Positions 25,753 through 35,066 are shown, numbered from the stretch's first letter. The stretch is DNA of 64,000 bases from Mesorhizobium amorphae (GCA_003240775.1 QFNI01000027.1:1-64000); one strand, 5' to 3'. Made by a program: numbers and translations. Notes: generated by a model from the sequence alone, not told the origin.

Positions 25753-26063
25753 GCAGCGCCCCTTCCACGGATTGTGGCAATGAATGCGTCCAGCGTGGCT
25801 TGGGTGGAGCGGGAGTTGTCGAAGCCTGTCCGCGCTTCCTTGAGGATGTCGTCGTGTAGCTCTTCGATCAGGGCGTCCTTGGCGGCCACCTCGATCTTGT
25901 GCGCGTCCCGCAGGCTCGCAAGCTCGGTGCGCCAAGCCAGACGCTCGGCGTCGAGCTTCTTCCAGAGGTGGATGACGACGCAGATCAGAAGCAGCGTCGC
26001 CACCCCCAGCACGCCTTGCGTGAAGAAGTAGGCGGCAAGCTCCTTGCCGACTTCAGGCCCCAT
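25749..26063 (-). CDS. Single-span membrane protein with coiled coil (possible i-spanin)
   Basis: A 104-residue protein with one N-terminal membrane segment (TQGVLGVATLLLICVVIHLW, about residues 14-33) and a long charged helix after it (about 35-85). Topology, size and location after holin and endolysin genes fit an Rz-like inner-membrane spanin. No Rz1-type lipoprotein was identified in or near it, so the assignment is an inference. Confidence 0.55.
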   Translation of the reverse strand: MGPEVGKELAAYFFTQGVLGVATLLLICVVIHLWKKLDAERLAWRTELASLRDAHKIEVAAKDALIEELHDDILKEARTGFDNSRSTQATLDAFIATIRGRGAA

Positions 26064-26071
26064 GGTGCTGC

Positions 26072-26455
26072 TCAGGCGCCCAGCGGCTTCTTGGCGCGCC
26101 AACGGCCATACCAAGCGAGAGCGCCGCCCACCGCCGCCACAATGGCGCCCGTTGCCTTGACCACCTCCACCGTCTGATTGACGAGCGTGAGCTGGTCCTC
26201 TGGCGTCAGGCTGTAGCCGGCGATGCCGGCGATGCCGCCGCCGACAGCGAAGATGGCGCCCCAGGTGACGCGGCTCTGATACCAAGGCTCCTGGTTGGTC
26301 TGGTTGACGACCACGGCTGCGACCTCGCGGGTCACCTCCGCCTTGATGTCGCTCGCATCCATCATGTCGACGGGGGCGGCGGCGAGATGCTTGTCGATCG
26401 TCTGGCGAACGACAGGGGCGAGCACCTCGATTGCGGTGCGCGTTGCGGTGTTCAT
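26072..26455 (-). CDS. Putative holin
   Basis: A 127-residue protein with a soluble N-terminal half and two membrane segments (VTWGAIFAVGGGIAGIAGY about residues 63-81; GAIVAAVGGALAWYG about 103-117), then a basic tail RWRAKK. The ATG at 26455 follows AAAGGA. It lies directly between endolysin and spanin-like genes, the usual holin position. No sequence signature decides the holin class. Confidence 0.65.
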   Translation of the reverse strand: MNTATRTAIEVLAPVVRQTIDKHLAAAPVDMMDASDIKAEVTREVAAVVVNQTNQEPWYQSRVTWGAIFAVGGGIAGIAGYSLTPEDQLTLVNQTVEVVKATGAIVAAVGGALAWYGRWRAKKPLGA

Positions 26456-26512
26456 GGGAATGGTCCTTTGAGCTTCACAGGTTAGGTTCACAGGCGAGGT
26501 TCCGAGGTTCGG

Positions 26513-27220
26513 TCACGCCTCGTTCGTGGTGACAGCCGCGCTGATGCTCGTAAGCGGCAGCGCCTTGGTCGGAGCCGCGGGCGCGGAAGTCGGCCAGCGC
26601 AGCCCGAGCAGCCGGTCCTTTGCGACCCGCGCGATGCTGACCTTGTTGGATTGGTTGCCGCCCAGGACGTGGAGGTGCGTTTTGTCGTGCCCGACCACGA
26701 AGCCGACATGGCCCTGCCAGCCGGTCTTGGAGCCGCGCCAGAAGACGGCCACCGCGCCCACCTGTGGAGACGGGATGGCCGAGCCGAGCTTGAGCCAGTT
26801 GCGGGAGCCCAGCGGATTGGCCGGCAGAGGCTCGGACGGGAGCGCTGTGGCAAGCACCATCCCGACGAACGCCCCGCACCAAGCGATCTCGGAGGCATCG
26901 AGGCGCAGCGCCTTGTCGAGCACCTTGGCGTTGGTGACCTCGTGCAGGCCGAGAAAGCGGCGCGCCTCGAGGATCCATGCGGGCGGAAGCGTCTCTTTGA
27001 TCGCCGGCGGCACGGGCAACCCTGGCCCACCCTTCAGCTTTGCCGCATTGAGTGCCTTCGTGGTGATCGGCCCCACGATGCCATCAGGGCTGAGCTTGTG
27101 GTCGCGCTGGAAGGACTTGATGGCGGCGATGGTCTTGCGGCCAAGGATGCCGTCCATGGGGCCGGGGTCATAGCCGAGCGCACGCAGCCGCGTTTGCACG
27201 GCCCGAGGGGTCGCGGTCAT
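26513..27220 (-). CDS. Endolysin: peptidoglycan-binding domain plus Cys/His (CHAP/TIGR02594-like) amidase
   Basis: A 235-residue lysis enzyme. The N-terminal PG_binding_1 domain (VQTRLRALGYDPGPMDGILGRKT, FQRDHKLSPDGIVGPITTKAL; residues 8-58) is followed by a catalytic domain with Cys in EIAWCGAFVG (near residue 115) and His in GHVGFVVGH (near 170). The pattern matches the TIGR02594 family of phage cell-wall hydrolases. There is no signal peptide, so it needs the holin. Confidence 0.85.
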   Translation of the reverse strand: MTATPRAVQTRLRALGYDPGPMDGILGRKTIAAIKSFQRDHKLSPDGIVGPITTKALNAAKLKGGPGLPVPPAIKETLPPAWILEARRFLGLHEVTNAKVLDKALRLDASEIAWCGAFVGMVLATALPSEPLPANPLGSRNWLKLGSAIPSPQVGAVAVFWRGSKTGWQGHVGFVVGHDKTHLHVLGGNQSNKVSIARVAKDRLLGLRWPTSAPAAPTKALPLTSISAAVTTNEA

Positions 27221-27780
27221 GGCATTACTCCATTGTTGGTAGATCGGCCTCAGGAACGCTTGGGCTCAGCCGGGCTTCTCTGCCCCGGTGCCTTGCACCA
27301 TGGGGCGCTTGCGCAGCCTCACGCCCGGCCCTGGGGAGCCCCTCTCCCTTGGCGCCGGGCAAACTGGCCAATGTCAGGATTGCGGTCGCCCTGTCGGCAA
27401 CCAATCGCTCTGGCTTTCATTGCAGCCAGCGTCCGAACCGCGTTTGTTCAGCGTGGAATGGATAGGCCCAGCGCACTCCACCGCAAATGAAGCGCGCTGG
27501 GCCGCTTCATCTTAGATTGACGCTGCCTCGCCCCTGAAGCAAAAGCGCTCGCCCACGCTTCGTCTGGTCGCGGAGAGTGGGAGGGCTCGGCGCTACATCC
27601 TCCCACGGCGTAGTTGCCGAGCCTTCATCCATCTCGTGAGTTGTCGCCCGGTCTCAAGTCAGGCAGGGTTGTGGTAGGGGCGCATCTGGCAAGAGTGCGG
27701 CTCTAGGCCCGGTGCTGAGAGCGGCAGGCGCCGGGCCGATCTGCCCAACGGTCGCCTATTTGAACGGGCAGACCGCTAGG
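27221..27780. other. 560-bp non-coding gap with hairpins between lysis genes and cargo island
   Basis: No convincing gene is seen. A perfect inverted repeat GGCCCAGCGC / GCGCTGGGCC lies at 27465-27474 and 27494-27503. A second near-palindrome GCCCGGTGC...GCGCCGGGC lies at about 27,710-27,740, just before the secreted-protein gene. The gap must hold the divergent promoters of the endolysin and the cargo gene, but no clear -35/-10 pair stands out. Confidence 0.5.
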
Positions 27781-28917
27781 ATGATGCCTTCAAACATTAT
27801 GCGGCTCGCCGTTATCCTAGTTTCTGCGGTCGGCTTTACGTTCTGCGCGCCCGCTCACGCCGTTTCTATAACCCCAACGGGCGAGCCTGTTGTCGTCTAT
27901 GACTGGAGCATGCAGCATTGCAGCGACGAGTTCATCCCGGACTCCCCCGCCCGTGCGTTTCGCCGTGCTGACGGGCAGATAGCCCTTATCGCCACCCATC
28001 GAACAAACTGGATGATGCTCGGGCCGAGCTTTGCCAGCCTAAAGCCGGTGTGCCGGTCAATTCTGCCGAGCCGAGACCTGCCAAAGAACGATGGATGGCT
28101 CTGGATACAGGCAACCTATACGCCGGACGGCCAGAATGTTGCAGCGCTCCTCAGCAACAGCCTGACCCGAGCCAACGTGGCGAACGGATGCGCTGCTGCT
28201 CCCCCAAAGGCACACTGCTGGACCAACAAGATAGCCGCAGCGACTTCGGATGATATGGGAGACTCCTTCTCGCTAGAGCCAGAAGTTGATCGTTTCGTTG
28301 CGCAGCTGGGTTCCGGCAAGCTCACTGAAAGGCCGCGCCCGTTCGGCATGTTCACAACCAGCAACATCGTGCAAGGAGCCGATGGCTTCTACATGATCGC
28401 CTACGGTCAAGGAGGCGAGCAGCTTCGGAGAGGCAACTGTCTTTTCCGCAACTCAGACCCGATGAACCCGCATTCGTGGCTTGCTTGGAGTGGTCAAAGC
28501 TTCTCAGCGGACATGACCGATGGCGACGAGAGTTGCCAGCCGCTTAAAGGCTTGCCCTCCCAAGTCCGATCCTTGAGCTTTGTCACCAAATCCAGAACTT
28601 GGGTTGCAGTGATGGCCACCAGGCGAAAGCTTGCGGGAGACACCGAACCGATCCGCGGCTTCTACTACGCCACCTCCAAGAACCTAATCGACTGGTCACC
28701 TCTGACTAGGATCATCGCTGCGCCGCTCAAAGCCCGTGAGGAGAATATGACCCACGTCTGGGCCTACCCTTCGCTGCTCGACCCCTCCAGCAAGTCGCGC
28801 AACTTCGATACAGTCGACGGCGACGAGGCTGTCTTACTTTTCACGGTGCACCATCTCCGACAGGGCAGAGGGACCATGAACCGTGATCTCCAGTATCTGC
28901 CGGTTCGGGTGGACTGA
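27781..28917 (+). CDS. Secreted protein, possible beta-propeller carbohydrate-active cargo
   Basis: A 378-residue protein with a Sec signal peptide (MRLAVILVSAVGFTFCAPAHA after MMPSNI), then a beta-rich body with repeated aromatic strands (VVVYDWSMQHC, MMLGPSFASL, GFYMIAYGQGG, GFYYATSKNLIDWSPLT). The last motif resembles the five-bladed propeller of GH43-like glycosidases, but catalytic residues cannot be assigned. Plus strand, opposite to the phage operons; a moron. The ATG at 27781 or 27799 could be used. Confidence 0.6.
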   Translation: MMPSNIMRLAVILVSAVGFTFCAPAHAVSITPTGEPVVVYDWSMQHCSDEFIPDSPARAFRRADGQIALIATHRTNWMMLGPSFASLKPVCRSILPSRDLPKNDGWLWIQATYTPDGQNVAALLSNSLTRANVANGCAAAPPKAHCWTNKIAAATSDDMGDSFSLEPEVDRFVAQLGSGKLTERPRPFGMFTTSNIVQGADGFYMIAYGQGGEQLRRGNCLFRNSDPMNPHSWLAWSGQSFSADMTDGDESCQPLKGLPSQVRSLSFVTKSRTWVAVMATRRKLAGDTEPIRGFYYATSKNLIDWSPLTRIIAAPLKAREENMTHVWAYPSLLDPSSKSRNFDTVDGDEAVLLFTVHHLRQGRGTMNRDLQYLPVRVD

Positions 28918-28948
28918 CGAGTCGCAAGCCCCCAATGGGGCTGTGAGA

Positions 28949-29716
28949 TCAGGACAGGTCGTCGATCCGCCTTCGTAATTCGGCGACCTGCCTGTCGCGC
29001 CCAGCTTGGCGGGAGCTTGCGGCTATTGCATCGAGCGAGGGGAGCTTCCACCTCGACCAAGTAACGCCGGTGCGCTTAACAGCCGCCGGTGAACCCACGA
29101 GGACTACGTTTTCATCGGCATGGCTCTTCACCACCAATGATCCTTGTCCGACAACCGTGTCACGCCCAACGGCGCAGCCCTTAGCCAGAATGACGGAGCG
29201 CCCCACCCACACATGGTCGGCGATGTGGATATCTCGGTTCTCGTTGATCAGAAGGCCTGTGCTTAGGTCGAAGATACCATGCCCGTCTTGGTTGGATGCG
29301 ATGACCCGAGCCGACAGCATGCAATCATCGCCGAAGCTGATGGTCCCGCTTTCGCCGCCTAAGATGACGGTTTGATCGACGCATGTTGAGAACGCGCCGA
29401 AGTAGAAGAGGCAGTTGTCGCCCGTGATCTGGATCTTGCTGATACCCGGTGCGCAGTAGGGGCCGAAAAACACCACGTTGCGCGAACCCTTGATCCGGAC
29501 GTTGGCGCTCCCGCATTTGCTGCCGAAGCCTGCGAAAACGAAGTTCTCCTGGCCAGCAGCTTCTGCTTTTGGCGGTTGGGCGCCAATGCTGCAGAGAATG
29601 GTGATGTCGGCACCTTCAAGGGTCGGCTCATACCCTCGGATCGGCTCCACCAACTTGTTTCGCCCAACAGTTTCGAGCCGGCCGAAGGCGTCTATCGCGG
29701 TAAATGCAGCACCCAT
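28949..29716 (-). CDS. Left-handed beta-helix (hexapeptide-repeat) acyltransferase-like protein
   Basis: A 255-residue protein with a central left-handed beta-helix: turns such as IHIADHVWVGRSVILAKGCAVGRDTVVGQGSLVV near residues 165-200, preceded by less regular coils from about residue 50. The tail GSPAAVKR is typical of acetyltransferases in the CysE/WbbJ group. Probably O-acetylates a sugar or surface glycan. The start has only a weak ribosome site. Divergent from the SGNH gene at 29801 with an 84-bp shared promoter gap. Confidence 0.75.
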   Translation of the reverse strand: MGAAFTAIDAFGRLETVGRNKLVEPIRGYEPTLEGADITILCSIGAQPPKAEAAGQENFVFAGFGSKCGSANVRIKGSRNVVFFGPYCAPGISKIQITGDNCLFYFGAFSTCVDQTVILGGESGTISFGDDCMLSARVIASNQDGHGIFDLSTGLLINENRDIHIADHVWVGRSVILAKGCAVGRDTVVGQGSLVVKSHADENVVLVGSPAAVKRTGVTWSRWKLPSLDAIAASSRQAGRDRQVAELRRRIDDLS

Positions 29717-29800
29717 GATGGTCTCGCGCCTTGATGCGGGCAGTGGTTACAAACGTCGCCGGTTGTGCCTTAAAGGCTTCGAGGGCGAAGGAGAACAGAT

Positions 29801-30730
29801 TTGGCGACCGCAGTTCGAGGCAAGGCTGGGTGGCTGTTCCTGGACGGGGACAGCAATCGCACATGGGCGCAGTTCGAAGGCTCCCTTCTTCTGAGTGAGG
29901 ATGTGCAGGAATTCTGGAAGCGCGAACTCGATCGGCGCTCTTCGATGGCGAGGCAAGGTGGGTTCGAATACCGCCTCGTCATCGCGCCGAACAAGGAAAG
30001 CGTTTACGCTGAGCATGTTCCGAGCGAGTATACAAAGGGAGCGCTCACCACCTTCGAGCAGATCAAAGACATAGCCGCAGGTCGCGTCGATCTGATCGAT
30101 CTGCACCGCTTGTTTGATGAACACCCTGACAAACAGCGCCTATATCACCAGAACGACACCCACTGGGGCGACCTTGGCGGTCTCGCGGCCGCAAACGCCA
30201 TCATCCAGTCGCTGCCAAGCCTGGGAGTGCAGCCGATCAGCCAGGACGAGATTGCCACCGAAAGCCGGGATGGCATCGGCGACCTCGGCAACAAATTCGA
30301 TCCTCCAGAAACCCGTAGTCAGATCCATGCGAAGGCTCGGCATCCGGCTGCCCGCGAGGTCTATAACAACGGCGTCCGCAACCATGGCAACATAGCCGTG
30401 CATGAGAAGGGGGACGGGGTTGGCCCTGTCATCCTAGTCTTTGGGGACAGCTTTGCTGGCCGCGCCGTGCATTGGCTTCGCGAGCGATGCAGACGCTTGG
30501 TCCGCGTCCATACCACCTCGTTGGACGCGGAGATCATCGCTCACGAGAAGCCTGATGCGGTGATCAGCATCAACGTTGAGCGGTTTCTGGTGCGCCCTCC
30601 GGTATCGTGCGAAAGCTTCAGCGTGCGAAACGACATAGCAGAGAAGCTGGCTGCTGATGTGGCGAAAAGTGCTTCATCCGGCGGACGGGGTGCCCCCAGC
30701 TTCGGCTTCTATGACGCCATGCTGAGATGA
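29801..30730 (+). CDS. AlgJ/AlgX-like SGNH-fold protein (polysaccharide O-acetylation type)
   Basis: A 309-residue protein with the AlgX/AlgJ N-terminal pattern GKAGWLFLDGD, NDTHWGDLGG carrying the Asp-X-His pair (D119, H121), and the nucleophile motif VFGDSFAG (S217). In alginate systems these proteins pass acetyl groups to polysaccharide. The start is TTG at 29801 behind GAAGGAG at good spacing. There is no signal peptide or membrane anchor, unlike exported AlgJ/AlgX. Paired with a beta-helix acyltransferase gene, it suggests surface-glycan modification. Confidence 0.75.
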   Translation: MATAVRGKAGWLFLDGDSNRTWAQFEGSLLLSEDVQEFWKRELDRRSSMARQGGFEYRLVIAPNKESVYAEHVPSEYTKGALTTFEQIKDIAAGRVDLIDLHRLFDEHPDKQRLYHQNDTHWGDLGGLAAANAIIQSLPSLGVQPISQDEIATESRDGIGDLGNKFDPPETRSQIHAKARHPAAREVYNNGVRNHGNIAVHEKGDGVGPVILVFGDSFAGRAVHWLRERCRRLVRVHTTSLDAEIIAHEKPDAVISINVERFLVRPPVSCESFSVRNDIAEKLAADVAKSASSGGRGAPSFGFYDAMLR

Positions 30731-31327
30731 GGCTACGAACTTTTTGCACTCTCCTTCGACCTCTCGCACAAGCGCTAGATAAGCCAAGTCCTCAATCAGT
30801 GGCTGCGCACCATCTTCCTCTTCGGCAAGCGCCAACAAAAATTCCTTGTCGGGATCGCCACAATCTGCCTCTCCAGAGATCACCCATCCTGTGCTGCCAT
30901 CGTTCCATTCGCGGAAAACGATCACGAAATCTGCGGACGGGAAGCGCTGAGTAAGCGTCGCCCTAAGAGCGGTTCTACCACCCTGTGAACGTAGATCGGG
31001 CCTGTCGGGTGGGTTGATGTAAATCGTTTGCCGCCTAGTCACGACTTGAGCGGCTAAAAGAGATCGACGTTTGGATAGCTCCATCGCCCGGTAAACCTCT
31101 TCCTCGTACTCCCCGTAAGTGTCCCCTTCCATCGGAGTGTTGACTGCGCCAGCAGTGTCCTCGCGCATGTCGTCAGTGACCAGAATCGGCTCCGCCAAGC
31201 GCATTGCGATGTACGCGGCACGCAACTGATCAGCAGCCTCCGTTCCAATGCCCATTGCCTTCAGTCCAACCGCAATCATCTCGTCTGTGACGCCTGTGGC
31301 TGGGTTTGCGTGTTCTGACTTCGACAT
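30674..31327 (-). CDS. Hypothetical protein downstream of tail-fibre genes
   Basis: A 217-residue soluble protein starting at an ATG behind GAGGA. The N-terminal third is helical (VTDEMIAVGLKAMGIG...AAYIAMRLAEP), the centre is beta-rich with RRQTIYINPPDRPD and FVIVFREWNDGSTGWVISGEADCGD, and the C-terminus is helical and acidic. No family is recognised. Its 3' end overlaps the convergent SGNH gene by 57 bp. Confidence 0.6.
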   Translation of the reverse strand: MSKSEHANPATGVTDEMIAVGLKAMGIGTEAADQLRAAYIAMRLAEPILVTDDMREDTAGAVNTPMEGDTYGEYEEEVYRAMELSKRRSLLAAQVVTRRQTIYINPPDRPDLRSQGGRTALRATLTQRFPSADFVIVFREWNDGSTGWVISGEADCGDPDKEFLLALAEEEDGAQPLIEDLAYLALVREVEGECKKFVASSQHGVIEAEAGGTPSAG

Positions 31328-31371
31328 AGCGTAAGTCCTCTTTCGCGAATGAAGATAAGTCAGGTCCTGCC

Positions 31372-32205
31372 TTATGCGAACCGCGCGTTGTTCTCGTCCC
31401 AATCCGCCGCGAGGTACTCCGCGACCGTGAGGCCCGCACCATCGAAGCCTTGGAGCGCGATGCGATAGACCGTACCGCGGAGCGAGCCCAGCGAGCCCGC
31501 ATCGTTGGCGTTGTAGCCAAGCACCGCTGGCACAGCCGCATCAAGCGTTGGATACGGCGCCGTAAAGGCTCCTGCCGAACCTGTGGCAATCAGCACCTTG
31601 TCCCGATAGGCACGCAAGGCATGCTGGCCACCATCCACCGCTTGGTACTCGAACGCGAACTGGTGAAGGTTCTCGTCCGGCACCGTCATGGCCACCGTGC
31701 GGCCGTTGGCGATGTAGTTGAGATCGGTCAACGTGCCAGCGGCGCGGTCCACACGCGAGCGCAGGGCATGCCCATAGATCGAGGACGGCGAGGACTGCCG
31801 ATGTTCCAACGCGTTGAAGTTGCCAGACCCGGAGCCCGACTGTGGATAGCCGGTCAGCCGGATCCTCGCCCAGAACAGCAGCATGAAGCGCCGGACGCTC
31901 GCCGGCAGCTTCCAGTTGTTGCCGAGCCGGATCACCTTCGCGTTGTTGTTGACGGTTGCCCCATCGAGCACCACGCCCCGGCCGTCGAAGGGCACGGTGG
32001 TGGTGGGCGATGCGGGCAGGCCGTCCAAGAACATGTCGCGGATCTGCGCCCCGATCTCCAGCGGGTTGGTGCCCGGATGCGAAGTGAGATCGGCGAAGTC
32101 GAGCATGCCGAAGGTGCGCTCGTCCACCATCGCATCATAGTGCAGACGCGGCAGCGTGGGGTCGTTGGTCCGGAAGCCGGCCAGCTGTTCAACGATCAGG
32201 GACAT
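31372..32205 (-). CDS. Tail-fibre-associated lectin-like (LamG/ConA-like) protein
   Basis: A 277-residue protein starting MSLIVEQLAGFRTND. The body has the beta-sandwich rhythm of a concanavalin/laminin-G fold: FMLLFWARIRLTGYPQSGS, HQFAFEYQAVDGG, ALRAYRDKVLIATG, GTVYRIALQGF, with a conserved end YLAADWDENNARF. Placed directly after the spike gene, it is probably a receptor-binding or spike accessory protein. The ATG at 32205 follows GAGG. Confidence 0.65.
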   Translation of the reverse strand: MSLIVEQLAGFRTNDPTLPRLHYDAMVDERTFGMLDFADLTSHPGTNPLEIGAQIRDMFLDGLPASPTTTVPFDGRGVVLDGATVNNNAKVIRLGNNWKLPASVRRFMLLFWARIRLTGYPQSGSGSGNFNALEHRQSSPSSIYGHALRSRVDRAAGTLTDLNYIANGRTVAMTVPDENLHQFAFEYQAVDGGQHALRAYRDKVLIATGSAGAFTAPYPTLDAAVPAVLGYNANDAGSLGSLRGTVYRIALQGFDGAGLTVAEYLAADWDENNARFA

Positions 32206-32212
32206 GGGGACC

Positions 32213-35041
32213 TCAAGGACCGGTGGGAGCGCACTTGCGCAGGGAAAGGTTGGACGCCCGCATGGTGATCGCGAGCGGCAGATCAACGGCGCCGAACACG
32301 GCAGTGCGCACGGAAGCCGCCGTCACGCCCGCAGGCCACGGGAAGCGCTGCGAGAAGAATGGGCCGCCATAGGACACGCTGGGGCTTGGGCTTGTCGCGT
32401 CCGCCACGGGGCTGTTGCAGCCGGTGACCAGCAGGCGAGCGTCAGTGGACCCGCCGATGGTGAGCACGAGACCCAACTCCGGCCCATAGGCATTCTGCGA
32501 GCCCGCATCGACCTCGATGCTGCCAGCCAGTTCCACGATGTCGCCCGCTGCGATTTGGCTCAGGTCGAGCGCACGAGAGAACGTCACCGATTGCGAGCCA
32601 TTGGTAGGTGTGCCCGAAATCGCGAGCTGCTGCGCAGCGCTGCCATCGGCGCGCGCGACCTTGGAGGCAGCAACCGAATATTGAGAGGTCGGGGCCACCG
32701 TCCAGCCGTCCGCCACGTCGCCGGTCACCGTTCCCGTCCCGCCCTTGGTGCCCCCGGTCCCGATCATCATGCCGTTGGCGACAAGGTTGCCGAGCGGGTT
32801 GTAGGTCGCGTCGTAGAGGTCGGCCGCGTTTGTGGTGAGCAGCGGAGGGGTGGAGGCCAACTGCTTGAAGGCCTGCTCCCAGACCGCGTTGCCTAGGATC
32901 ATGCCCGTGACGCAGTTTAGGTGCAGGTTGTCGTAGAAGTAGCCGGCCTTCGGCGCACCGATAATGCTTGTCGGGTCCACAAGCTCGGGCCAGACGTTGA
33001 CGACGCGCACGCCGACCTGGTTGCGCATGCGGAGCAGCTGCTGGTGCAGCTTGAGATGCTGCTTGAACCGTTCGGGAGTGGTGCTCCAGCTGGCGGTCAT
33101 CCCCCGTGGGGTCTCAGCGATGACGACCGCGAGCAAGCCGAAATACTTCGCCCAGTCGATCATCTGCTGGATGTTGGCCGCGCTGTCCATGCCGAGCGGA
33201 TCGTTGGTGCCGGCCATGATGATGACGGCATTGGCGCCACCAGCCGCAGCGGTCTGGAAAGCAGCATACGCACGGTCGCGGATTTGGGCGCTGTTCTCAC
33301 CGGCCTTGCCGAAGTCCCAGGCGATGTTGGCGCGCACCGCGCCCTTGGACGCCACCTCCAGCCAGAACGGATAGGCGCGCGACTGCGTGATGTAGCGGTT
33401 GGGATCGGAGCCCGCGAAGGAATTGTCGGTGCGGCTGTCACCATGCAGGGCCACCCACCAGACACCGCGGCGCACGGGCGACGAGCGAGCCGCAAAGGCC
33501 GCGTTCATCTGCCGGAGCGGGACAGGGTTGAGATCGGCCGCGGCATCGCTGGCGAGCACCACGGGGCCGGTGAACGTGCCGCCGGCACGAGGCATGGAGG
33601 CGCCGCTGTCCTCGCCCTCCTGGATGCCGAGGATGCGGTGATCCTCATCGATCATCACGCGCCCATGCCGACCGGAGCGGGCATAGCGGGCCGCAGGCAG
33701 ATAGCGGACGGGGGTGCCGCCGAACATCTGAAGCGCGGTCTCGAAGCTGCGAGCACGGACGGGCAGCAGGAAGTCGTACAGCGTCGGACGCAGCCGCATC
33801 ACCTGGCGCCGCTGGTCATCCAGTACGACCATACCGCCATCCTTCAGGCGAACCACGGAATACTGCTGGGAACCCGCCACTGCGCCGAAGGCCTGGAAGA
33901 GAGGCGTCACCCGCTGCTGGAGCGCCGTCACCGCTGCGGGGTCGATCAGATCGCCCACCCTCACCCATGCCGAGCCCGACCAGGCGTAGGCGCCCCGATC
34001 GGAACCAGGACCCGTCACTTCGCCCGGCTGGCCCACACGCGTGCCGTTGGGCAGGGCAGTGAGCGTGGCCGCACGGATCGTGCCAGCGGCAGCGGCTTCC
34101 ACGGCCTGCTGGAGCGTGATGCCGAGCGCATCCACGATGGCCTGTGTCTGCACGACCGCTGCCTGCGCCTCGGCCACCTGGGCCGTGAGCGCCGCAATCC
34201 GCTCGTCGGACGGCACTTCAGCCAGCGGCCGATCGCTGATCTCGATGATCTGGGTCTGGGTTGCCGCGTTGTAGGTCCGCACATAGGGCACGGCATAGAC
34301 GGCGGTCGCAGGCCACACCCGGTCAATGCCCTCGCCTTCCCCCGAGCCGATGACTGCCGAACGTGTCAGCCGCTCGCCTACACCGAGAATCTGGCTGAAC
34401 GCTACCCACACGTTGGAAACGATGTTGCCCGCCTCGTTCAGGAAAGCGCAGCGCAGTTCCACGCTGTCACCCACCGGGTCGGAGGAGACCGTCTTGCGGC
34501 GCACATCCCAGGTGAGCAAGCGGGCCACGCCGGGCTTGAGCATCTCGCGGCGGATCGGTGCAACCGTGCCCTCGCCCGCAAGCACCAGCACGGAGCCGAT
34601 GCCCGCAACGGCCTCCACCACGGGCGAGGTGATGGGCAGGGCTACACCCGAGACGCCCGACAGCGTGGCCGTGAACAGTTGCGGTGACAGGCCGGGGAAG
34701 CGGCCATCGGAGGCGACAAGCGAAGGAACAGGGCGGTCGCCAAGCGCGCGAGCGGTTTGCTCTGTCGCGAGATCAGCACCATCCGCCTTGCCTCCTACCG
34801 CTTCCGCCAAGGTCTGGCGCGCAGCCGTCTCTGCCGCGAGCGCGGTGTTCGTGGCGCGTCCGTTCTCAAGCTGTGTCAGGCGGGTTGCGTGGCTGTCCGT
34901 GGTCGACTTGTCGGCCTTGCCGGCAAGCGCTTGGGCGCGTGCATCGGCTTCAGCCTGAATGTCTGCGCCGGATGCGGCTTGGTTCATCTTGCCGCGCGCA
35001 GACGCAGCATTGTCGCTCGCAGTGAGCGCAGGAATGGGCAT
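32213..35041 (-). CDS. Tail spike/fibre protein with embedded SGNH/GDSL esterase domain
   Basis: A 942-residue tail protein. The N-terminus (about 1-110) is helical and repetitive with several ADARAQALAGKAD-type segments, as in trimeric fibre stalks. A middle region carries coiled coil (about 260-320) and WVRVGDL strands. A full SGNH hydrolase domain follows: nucleophile HGDSRTD (S536), block III AGTNDP (near 613) and the Asp/His pair in YDNLHLN (D704, H707). The C-terminal 200 residues are a Gly/Ser/Thr-rich beta region (carbohydrate-binding type). Probably deacetylates a host surface polysaccharide during adsorption. Confidence 0.85.
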   Translation of the reverse strand: MPIPALTASDNAASARGKMNQAASGADIQAEADARAQALAGKADKSTTDSHATRLTQLENGRATNTALAAETAARQTLAEAVGGKADGADLATEQTARALGDRPVPSLVASDGRFPGLSPQLFTATLSGVSGVALPITSPVVEAVAGIGSVLVLAGEGTVAPIRREMLKPGVARLLTWDVRRKTVSSDPVGDSVELRCAFLNEAGNIVSNVWVAFSQILGVGERLTRSAVIGSGEGEGIDRVWPATAVYAVPYVRTYNAATQTQIIEISDRPLAEVPSDERIAALTAQVAEAQAAVVQTQAIVDALGITLQQAVEAAAAGTIRAATLTALPNGTRVGQPGEVTGPGSDRGAYAWSGSAWVRVGDLIDPAAVTALQQRVTPLFQAFGAVAGSQQYSVVRLKDGGMVVLDDQRRQVMRLRPTLYDFLLPVRARSFETALQMFGGTPVRYLPAARYARSGRHGRVMIDEDHRILGIQEGEDSGASMPRAGGTFTGPVVLASDAAADLNPVPLRQMNAAFAARSSPVRRGVWWVALHGDSRTDNSFAGSDPNRYITQSRAYPFWLEVASKGAVRANIAWDFGKAGENSAQIRDRAYAAFQTAAAGGANAVIIMAGTNDPLGMDSAANIQQMIDWAKYFGLLAVVIAETPRGMTASWSTTPERFKQHLKLHQQLLRMRNQVGVRVVNVWPELVDPTSIIGAPKAGYFYDNLHLNCVTGMILGNAVWEQAFKQLASTPPLLTTNAADLYDATYNPLGNLVANGMMIGTGGTKGGTGTVTGDVADGWTVAPTSQYSVAASKVARADGSAAQQLAISGTPTNGSQSVTFSRALDLSQIAAGDIVELAGSIEVDAGSQNAYGPELGLVLTIGGSTDARLLVTGCNSPVADATSPSPSVSYGGPFFSQRFPWPAGVTAASVRTAVFGAVDLPLAITMRASNLSLRKCAPTGP

Positions 35042-35066
35042 AGCAGTCCTCGCAATGAGGGATAGA

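Noticed and set aside
32921..34687. 588-codon plus-strand frame opposite the tail spike
   Set aside because: Antisense shadow rich in His, Arg and Gly without domains; the spike frame carries a full SGNH triad.
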